Origin: Podarcis raffonei
Lineage: Eukaryota; Chordata; Lepidosauria; Squamata; Lacertidae
Direction: 5' to 3'
Assembly (NCBI RefSeq): GCF_027172205.1
Contig: NC_070606.1
Location: forward strand, 96,296,534 to 96,360,533
DNA length: 64,000 nucleotides
The translations under genes were made by a program, and so were the position numbers. The notes below the pieces were generated by a model that worked only from the letters and a program-made list of their open reading frames with translations, was not told where the DNA came from and did no database searches. Below are positions 19,838 to 29,325 of the stretch, piece by piece (position 1 is the first letter of the stretch; each line of letters begins with the position of its first letter).

Positions 19838-22800
19838 TGGCAGAGGATTTGCCAACCTGGTGTTCTGGACAGCAGCTCTCAGCAGTCCTAGGCCAATCTA
19901 ATGTTGTTGTTGTTTAGTCGTTTAGTCGTGTCGGACTCTTCGTGACCCCATGGACCAGAGCACGCCAGGCACTCCTGTCTTCCACTGCCTCCCGCAGTTT
20001 GATCAGACTCATGTTTGTGGCTTCGAGAACACTATCCAACTATCTCGTCCTCTGTCGTCCCCTTCTCCTTGTGCCCTCCATCTTTCCCAACATCAGGGTC
20101 TTTTCCAGGGAGTCTTCTCTTCTCCTGAGGTGGCCAAAGTATTGGAGCCTCAGCTTCAGGATTTGTCCTTCCAGGGAGCACTCAGGGCTGATTTCCTTCA
20201 GAATGGAGAGGTTTGATCTTCTTGCAGTCCATGGGACTCTCAAGAGTCTTCTCCAGCACCATAACTGCTTTTTAAGATGTTGTCTAGGTTTGTCATTGCT
20301 TTTCTCCCAAGAAGCAGGCGTCTTTTAATTTCATGACTGCTGTCACCATCTACAGTGATCAGGCCAATCTAATACCATCCAGTAAACTGCAGAGGTGAGG
20401 ACTCGAACCCATAGATTCAAGTTACAAGAAAGGAGATTCCAACTAAACATGAAGTAAGCCAGAAAACAGCTTATCTCCTGAGTTTACGCCAATAAAACTC
20501 AGAAACGAGAGGAGTTAGGAGTTCAATGTTGTTTACTGCAAAGCAATAGGTTACAATGGGATAGCTCCGCTAAGGTTGCAGTCCCGCCCAGTGGTTCGGG
20601 CAGTGGTATTTATAAAGTTTCAAACAAAGCTTTTCAATTTCCACCAATCATATACATCATTACCTCATTTAAGTTGTTAGACTAATCATATGCATAAGCA
20701 TTGACTGTTTCTGCTGACTAAGCTCTGCTATGACCCTGCATGAATACATTGTGTCAGTGTGCATGTTGGGAACCTGTGTTACGTGTAGCCATTTGCATCA
20801 TGTAGCAACTTATGTTCTAGCTTTATGCTGTATCTTCGTGATTTACAAATTAGCTGTATTTTTGCCCCAATTTGTGGGGGGGGGGGGATCAGCAGTTTCT
20901 TAAAGTAACAGGCTACCATAACTTCTCTATCAGAAGCGCACTCAAGGGTTTACAGGGGTACACATTAGTGCATTGACTGTGGCCCTTTCGGCCACTGCCA
21001 CAAACATAGAATTTGTAGAGTTGGAAGGGACCACAAGAGCATCGCAGGAGGGTGGACTACATGATTCTCCCACAGCCTACTGCCAAATCTCTGCTCATCA
21101 GCAGGGAGCCCTTGGTGGAAGAGACCAAATTTGCGTGGTCAGTCAGATTTTACTTGGACTTGAGTTAGTTGTGAGTCTGCGATTGGTATGGTGGAATCCA
21201 ACAGGTGGTGTTCAACTAACTTTTACTCAGAGTAGACCCACTGAAATTAACAACCATGGCTAAGTTTGAGGCATTATTTCCAATGAGTCTATTTGGAGTA
21301 AAATGTAGTTGATTACCACCCAAGATCTGAAGAGGACTTGGCCGACTTCTGTAACTTTTTCCTTTTCCTTCATGCCGAAATCTTCCGACATTTGCATTGT
21401 AAACTGCATTTGGTGTAGGAAGTCTTCTCTCTGGTCCAGCGAAAGTTCGTTTAACTGTCACTTGGGGCCTTAACTGACCGCTGGTGTGAGAATTCTCATT
21501 ATGCAAAACAAGGTTTGAAGGGACACGTATTTCGATTGGTGGGTGCAGGTTTGGAATTTTCAGTTAGACAGTGTGATTGGCTGGAGCTGGACTAGAAGGG
21601 CCAGAAGAATGGTATCTATTGCCTGGAGATGGGGAGTTAGTTAGCTGGAGTTGTTGATGCTTGCAGAGTCAGCCAGAAGAAAACAGCAGAGAATCAAAGG
21701 AAGCAGAGGAAGACCTGATAGGCAGGTGGAGTGCCTTAGTGGCAGAAGACTTAGAATCATAGAATTGTAGAGTGAGACAGGGGTTCTCCAAGGTCCATCT
21801 AGTCCAACCCCTTTCAATGCAGGAATCTGTTGCCTAACGTGGGGCTCAAACTCATGAGCCTGAGATTGAGAATCTCGTGTTCCGCCAGATGAGCTATGGA
21901 GCTGCGTCACGGGACAGAGGCTGAAGAGACAGTGGGGGAACCCGTCTGCAGCACTCCAGGGGAGGCGTGAGAAGCAGCGTGGGACGTCAGCCCCTGGTGA
22001 CTGGTAGGAAGAGGACCAGAGGGAAGACTTCCAGGGCAGGGGCAGCAAGGCAAACCTGAGCTTCAGTATAGGTCAGTGAACACTTGGGAAAGGAGCTTTC
22101 CAGCTCCATTATCCCGCTGGTGAGGTTTAACCAGGGGGTGGAGATAATAAAGCGGTAATTTGGCTAAAGGGTTTTTAATAAGGGGAATGAACTGCTTCCT
22201 TCAAGCTGTCCTGGGACAATAAGTAATTGCCATTTCAAGTGACAGTTACAAGTTGACTCATCCAAAGAGCCAGTGCTATTATAAAGGGACCAGATGAGCT
22301 TGGGCACAGAATAATCTTGTAATAAATAAATGCAAGTATTTCATTTATTCAATTTATTTATTCAAATACCTTTGTTAAATATTGTATCTGTACCTGACTG
22401 GTTTAATATTACTCCTGTACCTCACAGCTGCCAGGTTACTGGGGGAATAAGTTTGACTGAACGGTGGGGGCAGAACCAGTTTAAGAGAACCGCAGAGGTA
22501 GGTGTTAGGTTTTGTTTTTGTGGGGTAAGAGGATGCCCTGCTTCCCTGTTCTGCAGACCAGGAGCCAAGCAAATATGAGACATTCAGAAATCTCCTTTTA
22601 TTGAAGATTTCTGGACTGAATGTTTGCCCACACAAAAACAATTCCATTCCACCTGGCAAGCTAACTTGTCCGGCAGAAAAGCCATCTCCTTGAGATTATT
22701 TTCCATGTGTTGGAACTTTTTCTGGAGGAGCATTCAGTCCTGTGATTCCCCCACCAGCAAACTGAAGTGGTACAGGCCAGAATCAGGTTTCCCTGCCTCA

Positions 22801-25800
22801 CTGAGAACTAAGTCTTAATTTAGGGGTCTCTGGGAGAAATTGTAGAACTGTAGAATCAGAATGCAGGAAGAGAGAGATGAAAGCAACAGAAAGAACAAAA
22901 ATGGTGCTTTCATTTTAATTAAAGGTCTTATATCCCTTAACACCAGAGCCTTTTCTCCTTTTAGTTTTGAGGCTCTGAAGAAGGGTCTATCAACACATGG
23001 GATGTATGTGTGTTGCAAATAAATTTCTCCAGCCTCCCTACTAGTGATTGGCAAAAGTGCAAGAAGCAGAGTCTAAATGAATACAGATGTGGTCTTTATC
23101 TTAGAGTAGGGGGTGTTCCAACATGGTGTCCGCAGAGGTCTTTCCTGATGCCCTCAGGGGTCCCCCTCCCCCACTGAAATTAGGGTTATTTTATTTATTA
23201 CATTTATTTATTAAATTTACACATCACCCTTCATCAACCACCCCTTAGGGCGGCTCACAGAATTGAAAGAAGCATTGTATTGTAGTCAAGAGAATAGGTT
23301 CTGAGCCCCTGTCCTATGACCCGGGTGCCTTGATGCAGCAGAAAATATATGAGAAAGGGATTGAATCCCACAATCATAGTTGGGACAAAGATGTACCATC
23401 ACCAGACTCTAAACCAGGGGTAGCCAACGTTATGTATCAGACTCCCATCCGCTTCAGCCAGCATGGCCAAGTGGCCAATGACCATGGGAATGGTTGCCCA
23501 CAACATCTGGAAGGCAACATGTTGGTAACCTCTACAAACCATTTCCTTGAACTAAAGCAGGGCTAGGAATCCCCAACTTATGGTATTTTATGTTGGATAT
23601 TTGTCACTTGCCAATCTCCCTTCAGAAACACAAGACACAAGTCATTCTCCTACAGCCCCTCTGTTTAAGTAACAATCACCCATTTAGACCAACCTTTTCT
23701 CTTGTTCTCCCCCACACTCCTGCATCCAGGCGAAATAAATCCCACTCCTGCTGCCTCTCTCCATGTGTCTTCCATTCCCTCTGATGCCTTTTTCATCTCT
23801 GCTGAGCTCCTTTGAACTTTCTCCAACTAGCCCAGATGTAATAAATCTGCCAGGGGAAGTCTCTCTTCCGCTCTTTGGGTTACGCCAGAAGCAGTTTGGA
23901 AGAGATGTTAAAACAGTAGCAAAAGGGAGGGGAAGGAGGTAAAGAAGCACCAGGGGCGGACTTTGGTCTTTCAAATTTCAGCGGTGCCCTGTGCAAGGTC
24001 AAAATTTGGTTGTTGTGTCGTCGTCGTCCCCCCGCCGCCTTCCATTCTGCACACGCCTTGTGTCATAGTTGCAAGACCCTGTGACACTTCCCTCAGCTCT
24101 TCGCCCAGGGCAGGGGAACCAGTTGTGCTAAGCTAAATCCACGTCTGGGAGCACAAGGCAGACCAACCCACAGCATCTGGGCACCATCACAGGCACTTTC
24201 TAATATTTCCTGGGCGGTCCCAAACTTGAGCGTTTTCACATGTGGAATAAAAATCAAAATGGCACCACTACAGTCACATATGTGATATGCAGAAATAGAT
24301 CTTGGAGACAAGAAGATCGCAACCCCTTCTAGGATATACCTGCCCTATCAAAGGCAGTAAGGCTCTGAATGCTAGTTGCTGTTGCCCTCAGGTCCTGCCT
24401 GGGGGCTTCACATAGGCATCAGCCCAGATAGCTCACTTGGTAAGAGTGTGGTGCCGATAACGCCAAGGTATGGGTATGTCCCATGTATGGGACAGCTGCA
24501 TATTCCTGCATTACAGGGGGTTGGACTAGATGATCCTCAGGGTCCCCTCCAGCTCTACAGTTCTGTGATTTCTATGATCAATTCAGCCACTGCAAGAGCA
24601 GGGATGCTGAACTAGATGGGCCTTTGTCTTGATGCAGCAGCTGGGAGCGCCTGAGGTTCTTACCTGCTCCTCAAAACCGTTTCTGGAAGGAACAGCTTCA
24701 CTTTCCACTTGGAATATGAAAAGCGACTAGGAAACTGCTCTCTGCAGTGACAGAGGAGCTGGTGGGAAAATGAGTGACAGTAAGGGAATGGGGTGATGGG
24801 CAGAATTAGAGGAGTAGCCCCTCCAGACTGGTGTGCAATGGCAGGTGCCTTGGGCAACATATTCCTGACACAGTAATATTGCATTAGGGATGGGTTCATT
24901 ATTCAGCTCCTACCTATAGTGATGTCTGCCAGCTGGGTAGGGGCCAAGCGCCTGAAGCTGAGGGGAGAAACATCGCTCCACATGCGAAAGGCACTTGCTA
25001 TGGCTCGCTCGGTGTCCACCTTGTTGAGGGTGCTGGGGAACTGTACAATCCTGCAGTCAGAAAGAGGTAGAGAGAGCAAGACAGGGGGAAAGCATAACCA
25101 GGAACATTATGAGCAGCAGAAGACTGGGGTGATTTCAAACTATTGTGCTGGCAGGTACTTCCACCAGGGGGTGCTGTAGGTAGGATACAATCCTCAAATG
25201 GTCAGTCTAGCCAGTATTTTTTTGGTGATGCTACTCACCTCTCTTTCTCTCTCTTTTGTGATGGCAACCTCAGCACTTTCATTGAAATACGAATACTTTC
25301 ACATTACCACCACCCCACGTGCAAAAAAGAGTCTAGCCATACATACCAGTGGCAAAATCCACAGGGAGGGTGCCACTACCATGAAGGCCTTCTGCCTGGT
25401 TCCCTGTAACCTCACTTTTCGCAGGGAGGGAACCACCAGAAGGCCCTTGGAGGTGGACCTCAGTGTCTGGGCTGAACAACTGGAGTGGAGATACTCCTTC
25501 AGGTATACTGGGCCAAGGCCATTTAGGGCTTTAGGGTCAGCACCAACGCTTTGAATTGTGCTCAGAAACGCACTGGGAGCCATTGAAATCATTTAGGACC
25601 AGTGTTATATGGTCCCAGCAGCCACTCCAAGTCACCAGTCTAGCTGCCATGTTCTGGATTAGTTGTAGTTTCCAAGTCACCTTCAAAGCTAGCCCCATGT
25701 AGAGCGCATTGCAGTAGTCCAAGCAGGAGATAACCAGAGCATGCACCACTTTGGCAAGACAGTCTGCAGGCAGGTAGGGTCTCAGCCTGTGTACCAGATG

Positions 25801-28022
25801 GAGCTGGTAGACAGCTATCCTGGACACAGAATTAACCTGCGCCTCCATGGACAGCTGTGAGTCCAAAATGACTCCCAGGCTGCGCACCTGGTCCTTCAGG
25901 GACACAGTTACCCCATTCAGGACCAGGGAGTCCCCCACACCTGCCCGCCCCCTGTCCCCCCAAAACAATACTTCTGTCTTGTCAGGATTCAACCTCAATC
26001 TGTTAGCTGCCATCCATCCTCCAACCACCTCCAGACACTCACACAGGACCTTCACTGCCCTCACTGGTTCTGATTTAAAAGAGAAGTAAAGCTGGGTATC
26101 ATCCACATACTGATGAACACCCAGCCCAAACCCCCGATGATCTCTCCCAGCAGCTTCATAGATGTTAAAAAGCATGGGGGAGAGGATGGAGCTCTGAGGC
26201 ACCCCACAAGTGAGCACCCAGGGGTCTGAACACTCATCCCCCAACACCACTTTTTGGACATGGCCCAGGAGGAAGGAGCAGAATCACTGTATAACAGTGC
26301 CCCCAGCTCCCAACTCCTCTGGACGGATGTCATGGTCGATGGTATCAAAGGTCGCTGAGAGATCCAGCAGAACTAGGAAACAGCTTTCACCTTGGTCCCT
26401 GGCCCACCAGAGATCATCAAACAGTGCAACCAAGGCAGTTTCAGTCACATGATGAGGCCTGAATCCCGATTGGAAGAGAGCCAAGTGGTCCACATCCTCC
26501 AATTGTGTCTGAAGTTGTTGAGCAACCATCCACTCAATCACCTTGCCCAAGACTGGAAGATTTAAGACTGGGCAATAGTTGGCCGTATTGGCCGGCTGCT
26601 TCTTTAAGCAGGTCTGGGAAGACTCCCTCACAGAGGGAGGCATTCACCACCCCATGGAGCCCATCGCCCAGCCCTTCCTGGCTCACTTTTTTTTTCGCAC
26701 TCTGGTACAAAAAAATCCACTTTTTAAAAATTGAATTTTTGCAGTTAGGAAAGTGATGGAGAAATGGAATAAAAGAGGTGAAATAGTTTGATGATAATAT
26801 GTATAACTGCTGCAAAAGCAAATCACAACAAATGTTCATTGTCATTTAACTTCCTTGAAAACCAATCAGAACAAATGCTTAGTGAACAGCGGACAACATT
26901 AAACCTCCATGGAAGCTTTGCACAAGCAAATCAGGATGAATGCTCAAAAAACAGATTGTCTGGAGGACCTCACATGAGGTAACATGCACACCCACCAGGA
27001 GGTAGTCCAGTTGTCAAGCAGAGATGGGAAGCATCAAATCTAGTAGTGCAGAGCAACACGACAGCTCCAAAAAAAATATTATAACAATAAGTTGCCCTGT
27101 GACACTGTATTTAGTAAGCCTGCAGTAACGAGGCTATTGGTTCCCCACCCCAAATAAACATGCTCACTTGTAGGTCAGATTCACGTGGTCCCATTTGTAG
27201 CCTAGAGGGTTGATTGCATAGCGCCTCCTTCTGGTCAAGCCTTTGTCGGGTTGCCAAGTAGCAGAAGCCACAACAGATTGGGCTGCTTCGTCCCCCTGCA
27301 AAAAAGCAAGGGCAGGGGAGGCCATTCAGCAAATCTTTTGAGCCATTCCAGCTGAAAGCCCCATGCCACTCCCCTTAACCTCAAGCTATGCAAATGCTAG
27401 TCTTCCTGGCTGGCTGCCATGTGGAGAAATTCCTCACCCACCTTTTGGGAGCCTCCAGCAAATTGAGGCTGTCAAGGAAAAGGGGTTTGTGAGAAGCTAC
27501 CAGGGAGAGGGGGAGGGAGGTGTGCGTGGAAGAAGGAATTCGAAGCTGCAGCCCTGTGCACACTCACCTGGGAGTAAGCCTCATGGAACTCAGTGAGACT
27601 TCCTTCTGAGTCGCAGGCATGCCTAGGATTGCCCTGCAAAGGTCTTACCTCTGACCAGTCCCCTTTGCAACCTCTCCTCCCTCCACCATGAACTTGAACA
27701 GAACTGGTATTGTTTAATTTGCATCCCCTTTCCAGGGACAATTGTTTCCTCTCTGTAGAAAGCTGCTCCCACCTAACAGCAAAGAGAACCCCCCTCTAAA
27801 TTCCCCCCTCAACTCCTGTCAACTGCATTCCATCAGCTTCCCTTGCCAGGCACAGCCCCCCCAACTCACCTCTGCCTCCACATCTTGCATAATCCAAGGA
27901 GCTGCGGGCAGCAGAACGAATACAACTGCTGCTCCAGCGGCTACCGCTGCTGCCCAGCCCCACTTTGACATTTTGGGGCACCCAGGGGGCCTTGGAGCTG
28001 AAGGAAGTCCAGGACTCTGCAT
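12840..28022 (-). CDS. MMP23: Matrix metalloproteinase-23-like, 8 coding exons
   Basis: Joining eight GT/AG-bounded exons (12840-13056, 16178-16310, 16481-16594, 18687-18851, 19506-19673, 24914-25050, 27168-27295, 27870-28022) gives 1,215 nt, 404 residues. Residues 22-43 form the signal anchor, with no cysteine-switch prodomain. RRRR at 73-76 is the furin site that releases the enzyme. Residues 77-250 are the catalytic domain with HEIGHALGLWH (208-218) and the Met turn ALMH. Cysteines 252, 259, 268, 280, 284 and 287 form a ShK domain, which in MMP23 acts on Kv channels. Residues about 305-385 form an Ig domain with C321, W334 and C370. NLT, NHT and NAT glycosylation sites are kept. Human MMP23B is 390 residues. 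The first in-frame ATG after an upstream stop is at 28,022; a second at 27,971 would leave 387 residues. The reading frame is intact. Confidence 0.94.
13131..13478 (+). mobile_element. Solo LTR, endogenous retrovirus-like (fossil)
   Basis: A 338-bp segment, 13,136-13,473, begins TGTTATGTAC and ends TATATTTCA, flanked by the perfect 5-bp duplication ACATC. Inside are tandem 40-bp units starting at 13,156, 13,196 and 13,236, each with a GATTGGTCC (CCAAT-type) box, then a TATATAAAG box near 13,377 and an AATAAA signal at 13,418. This is the order expected of U3 and R. No internal viral sequence remains, so it is a recombined solo LTR. The intact duplication suggests moderate to young age. It lies in MMP23-like intron 7, opposite to the gene. 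Confidence 0.85.
13873..14285 (+). mobile_element. tRNA-Ile-derived SINE with CR1-like tail, split by a hAT MITE
   Basis: The head reads ACCAGTTAGCTTAGTT up to 13,890 and continues after the hAT insertion as GGTTAGAGCGTGGTGCTGAT then AACGCCAAGGTTGCAG, which follows tRNA-Ile through box A and the anticodon arm. The body ends with GGGGGTTCGACAAGATGACC, then CTTTGATTCTGTGA, the CR1-type 3' end. The hAT element 13,891-14,141 interrupts box A. A more complete copy is at 24,421. Confidence 0.8.
13883..14149. mobile_element. hAT-type MITE with 8-bp duplication
   Basis: The insertion 13,891-14,141 is flanked by GCTTAGTT at 13,883-13,890 and 14,142-14,149. Its ends are CATGGGTAGGCAAAC and GTTTGCTGATCCCTG, degenerate forms of the CAGGGGTnnGCAAAC hAT terminus. 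No coding sequence. Confidence 0.88.
14530..15360 (-). mobile_element. Solo LTR-like repeat, ERV family A, copy 2 (fossil)
   Basis: Second copy of the repeat at 11,473-11,995, same orientation, with a TATATAAG box in minus sense near 14,765. It is interrupted by the palindromic insertion at 15,102-15,308. Borders approximate; no viral genes seen. Confidence 0.5.
15090..15320 (-). mobile_element. Palindromic retroposed insertion with 12-bp duplication
   Basis: The insertion 15,102-15,308 (207 bp) is flanked by TCAAAATGGTTT at 15,090-15,101 and 15,309-15,320. Its two arms (about 15,102-15,171 and 15,203-15,272) are inverted copies of each other, containing CTTCCAGTAGCACCTTAGAG and its near complement, joined by a loop with GTGCATGCACACTTCTTC. 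The A-rich stretch at its low end gives minus-strand polarity. I recognise the unit as a common squamate repeat but cannot name its family. Confidence 0.75.
15421..15800 (+). mobile_element. Sauria SINE, well preserved, 13-bp duplication
   Basis: The element 15,434-15,787 is flanked by TATTTTATATTTG on both sides. The head GGGACGCGGGTGGCGCTGTG has a tRNA-like box A, and GGTTCGAATCC is an exact box B. The tail ends GGGGTCCCTTTACCTTTAC. It lies in MMP23-like intron 7. Confidence 0.95.
16178..16310 (-). CDS. MMP23: MMP23-like exon 7: linker and first Ig strand
   Basis: 133 nt. Acceptor TTCTTACAG, donor CCAG|GTGAGA. Encodes a Thr/Pro-rich linker (HPTATTASSLPVRP) and KGKVITFRCG with the first Ig cysteine; human has EGRNVTFRCG. 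Confidence 0.93.
16481..16594 (-). CDS. MMP23: MMP23-like exon 6: ShK domain
   Basis: 114 nt. Acceptor ATTTTCAG, donor TTTG|GTGAGA. The whole ShK domain lies in this single exon, with six cysteines spaced C-X6-C-X8-C-X11-C-X3-C-X2-C. The core KKGFCTHRRRDFMKKHC is more basic than the human RRGFCDARRRLMKRLC. Confidence 0.96.
16915..17125 (+). repeat. Interspersed repeat fragment (LINE-like, unclassified)
   Basis: Carries TGATCAGACCAAAGGCCCAT, CATCCTGTTCTCACAGTGGC and CTCTGACAGTGGAGAGAGAA, a block seen widely in squamate genomes. Probably CR1-related. Confidence 0.5.
17390..18245 (+). mobile_element. L1 LINE, 5'-truncated, 19-bp duplication
   Basis: Segment 17,409-18,226 is flanked by GAGAGGGATGAAACAAGTT at 17,390-17,408 and 18,227-18,245. 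It encodes the L1 ORF2 C-terminal domain in one open frame up to the stop at 18,012-18,014, with YRWYITPVKLAKM, CWKCKEKEGTFYHMWWEC (the L1 cysteine motif) and IPTVEEWRTKL. A 3' UTR, GAATAAAAATATT and an A run follow. The ATG at 17,397 lies in the host duplication and is not an L1 start. A young insertion in MMP23-like intron 5. Confidence 0.95.
18687..18851 (-). CDS. MMP23: MMP23-like exon 5: catalytic zinc site
   Basis: 165 nt. Acceptor CTTTGGCAG, donor TACG|GTGAGG. Encodes HEIGHALGLWH with the catalytic glutamate, the Met turn ALMHPNAT, and a C-terminal WAIQRLYG that corresponds to human LWGLHRLYG. Confidence 0.97.
19506..19673 (-). CDS. MMP23: MMP23-like exon 4: structural zinc and calcium region
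   Basis: 168 nt. Acceptor CCCAAGCAG, donor CAAG|GTACCG. Encodes NHTDCWFSPLHPCFDG and GELAHAFLPPRGEIHFD, the MMP segment before the catalytic helix. The cysteine pair is shared with human MMP23. Confidence 0.96.
19790..19835. repeat. (GA)n microsatellite
   Basis: About 46 bp of GA repeats in MMP23-like intron 3, about 115 bp upstream (in gene sense) of exon 4. Confidence 0.96.
19890..20373 (-). mobile_element. BovB (RTE) LINE, 5'-truncated, 13-bp duplication
   Basis: Insertion 19,903-20,360 is flanked by AGGCCAATCTAAT at 19,890-19,902 and 20,361-20,373. The minus strand carries the BovB ORF2 C-terminal region (RVPWTARRSNLSILKEISP, LQYFGHLRRREDSLEKT) and the tail GACTAAACGACTAAACAACA. It extends about 90 bp further upstream than the copy at 7,469. 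The reading frame is shorter than in that copy, so this one has decayed more. Confidence 0.92.
20449..20911 (-). repeat. LTR-like segment (fossil, uncertain)
   Basis: In minus sense it begins TGTTACTTTAAGAAACTGCT, has a TTTATAAATAC box midway and an AATAAAC-type region near its end, like a retroviral LTR. No duplication was found at the borders, so this is tentative. Confidence 0.35.
21004..21100 (-). repeat. CR1-tail fragment
   Basis: ACATAGAATTTGTAGAGTTG then GAAGGGACCACAAGAGCATC, the CR1-type 3' end in minus orientation. Confidence 0.5.
21752..21910 (-). mobile_element. tRNA-derived SINE with CR1-like tail, second family
   Basis: In minus sense it has box A-like TAGCTCATCTGG and box B-like GAGTTTGAGCCCC around an anticodon-like GAGATTCTCAATCTC stem, then a CR1-like end GGGGTTGGACTAGATGGACC and ATTCTATGATTCTA. 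The head differs from the tRNA-Ile SINE at 24,421. The loop suggests a Glu-type source, with low certainty. Confidence 0.6.
21911..23410. other. MMP23-like intron 3, no clear feature
   Basis: 22,240-22,350 has an LTR-like look (ATTATAAAGGGA, then AATAAATAAATG) but no matched ends. 23,190-23,270 is a LINE tail (TTATTAAATTTACACATCAC). The remainder is unrecognised. Confidence 0.35.
23413..23535. mobile_element. hAT-type squamate MITE
   Basis: Begins CCAGGGGTAGCCAACGTTAT and ends AACATGTTGGTAACCTCTAC, with the core CAGCCAGCATGGCCAAGTGG. Same family as decayed copies near 4,150, 12,030 and 56,560. Confidence 0.65.
24421..24585 (+). mobile_element. tRNA-Ile-derived SINE with CR1-like tail
   Basis: The head AGATAGCTCACTTGGTAAGA, GTGTGGTGCCGATAACGCCA follows tRNA-Ile; the body ends GGGGGTTGGACTAGATGATC and TACAGTTCTGTGATTTCTAT. 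It is unbroken, unlike the copy at 13,873. Confidence 0.8.
24914..25050 (-). CDS. MMP23: MMP23-like exon 3: catalytic domain
   Basis: 137 nt. Acceptor CTGACTGCAG, donor ATAG|GTAGGA. Encodes VDTERAIASAFRMWSDVSPL, matching human RRALAAAFRMWSDVSPF. Confidence 0.95.
25330..26720 (-). mobile_element. L2-like (Jockey/CR1 superfamily) LINE with reverse transcriptase remnant
   Basis: Minus-strand frames encode SGFRPHHVTETALVALFDDL, LDLSATFDTIDHDI, VPQSSILSPMLFNIY, HQYVDDTQLYFSF (the catalytic YVDD box), RLNPDKTEVLFWG and LVHRLRPYLPADCLAKVVHAL, in the order of a reverse transcriptase. The coding region is in more than one frame (frames meet near 26,250 and 26,340) and no N-terminal endonuclease is seen, so it is a 5'-truncated, decayed copy. 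The low end shares its 3' UTR with 41,952-42,470. It lies in MMP23-like intron 2. Confidence 0.85.
27168..27295 (-). CDS. MMP23: MMP23-like exon 2: linker and furin site
   Basis: 128 nt, residues 52-94. Preceded by a T-rich tract and TTTGCAG; ends TACAA|GTGAGC. Contains TRRRRYAIN (processing site) and YKWDHVNLTYK, close to human RRRRYTLTP...WDHFNLTYR. Confidence 0.95.
27870..28022 (-). CDS. MMP23: MMP23-like exon 1: signal anchor
   Basis: Encodes residues 1-51. A TAG lies in frame 24 nt upstream of the ATG at 28,022. The second ATG at 27,971 (MSKWGWAAAV) starts just before the hydrophobic stretch AVAAGAAVVFVLLP. The exon ends in phase 0 at GCAGAG|GTGAGT. Human MMP23 has a similar short cytosolic lead before its anchor. 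Confidence 0.85.
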
Positions 28023-28560
28023 GGAGGCCACTCCTGCCAACGTCCTGGGCCTCTAGGATTCGCCCATCGCTGCTGCCTACCCCATGAAGATGTGCAGCCT
28101 TGCAAAAAGGAGCCCCGCTGCTGCTGCAAGACGGCCAGCCCCCAGCCTCGCCAGATTGGATCCATCTGTCCAAAATATACAGGAACAAAAGCAGGCGCCT
28201 GCTGGAACTTCCAGATGCAGACTCCCATCTCTTCCCTACGATCCAGAGAACCGCCGACATCCCAGTTCCTCGGCACCGCAACCACAAGGCGCAACGAATG
28301 TATGAAATTACACAGGAAGTTGCCACCCAGCCCAGGAGTGTTTGCTCAGACTGGTGATGGCTCCCTGTGGCTGCGGGCAGGGAATCTTTGCCAGCCCTCC
28401 CTTGAGATGTTGGGGGTTGACCCTGGGGCCTTCTGCATGCCAAGCAGATGCTCAACCAGCAGGCTGGGGCCACCCCACAGTTTGCCACAGCCAGTGTGGT
28501 GACAACCACTATGGTATTTGTTCTTTCCTTGATAGATTCAGGCAAATTCAGAGAGGATGA
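28023..28560 (-). promoter_or_regulatory. Upstream region of MMP23-like
   Basis: 5' flank and probable 5' UTR of MMP23-like. It is moderately GC-rich with no clear TATA box. Long open frames on both strands here resemble no protein. The transcription start cannot be placed from sequence alone. Confidence 0.3.
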
Positions 28561-28864
28561 GCGAACCCGCAAAGCCATTTGGAACCTCTGCAGCAGACAA
28601 GATGCTTTTGAATACCAGTTGTCAGGAACAAAAGAACAGAAAGCTGTTGGCTGTATTAGCTGAGCTTGCGAGATTCGTCATGTGGCAGGTTGCAGAACTT
28701 GACGAACCTTCTGGCGGACCAAGCATAGAACTCTTTATTGCCTCCCTACAGCCTTAAAGCTGCCAGCCTTTCTCATCTGTTGCTGCAATATTTTTGGTGC
28801 TGAAACACAGGAAGAGGGATGAAGAGGAGAAGGCTGTACAGTAAGGTCAGAAAGGGGGGCAGGG

Positions 28865-28950
28865 TTTATTATATTTTGACTATTTTGTTGGAAGCTGCCC
28901 AGAGTAGCTGGGGAAACCCAGCCATATGGGCAGGGTATAAATAATAAACT
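28865..28950 (+). repeat. L2-like LINE 3' terminus
   Basis: TTTTGTTGGAAGCTGCCCAG, AGTAGCTGGGGAAACCCAGC then GGGCAGGGTATAAATAATAA, the usual 3' end of the L2-like family, followed by an ACT microsatellite. Confidence 0.75.
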
Positions 28951-29325
28951 ACTACTACTACTACTGGGACGCGGGTGGCGTTGTGGGTTAAACCACAGGA
29001 CTTGCCAATCAGAAGGTTGGTGGTTCGAATCCCCGTGATGGGGTGAGCTCCTGCTGTTTGGTCCCTGCTCCTGCCCACCTAGCAGTTCGAAAGCACGTCA
29101 ATTGCAAGTAGATAAATAGGTACCGCTCCAACAGGAAGGTAAACGGCGTTTCTGTGAGCTGCTCTGGTTCGCCAGAAGCGGCTTAGTCATGCTGGCCACA
29201 TGACCCGGAAGCTGTACGCCGGCTCCCTCGGCCAATAAAGCAAGATGAGCACTGCAATGCCAGAGTCGGTCACGACTGGACCTAATGGTCAGGGGTACCT
29301 TTACCTTTACTACTACTACTGGAAA
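28951..29325 (+). mobile_element. Sauria SINE inserted in an ACT microsatellite
   Basis: Element about 28,966-29,312 with head GGGACGCGGGTGGCGTTGTG, box B GGTTCGAATCC and tail GGGGTACCTTTACCTTTACT. ACTACTACTACTGG-type sequence is present on both sides. Confidence 0.93.

Noticed and set aside
22060-22500. LTR-like segment with ATTATAAAGGGA and AATAAATAAATG
   Set aside because: The order of signals is suggestive, but borders and duplication could not be found.
27796-28578. 260-residue minus-strand frame overlapping MMP23-like exon 1
   Set aside because: It is in a different frame from the MMP23 exon and resembles no protein; a shadow frame.
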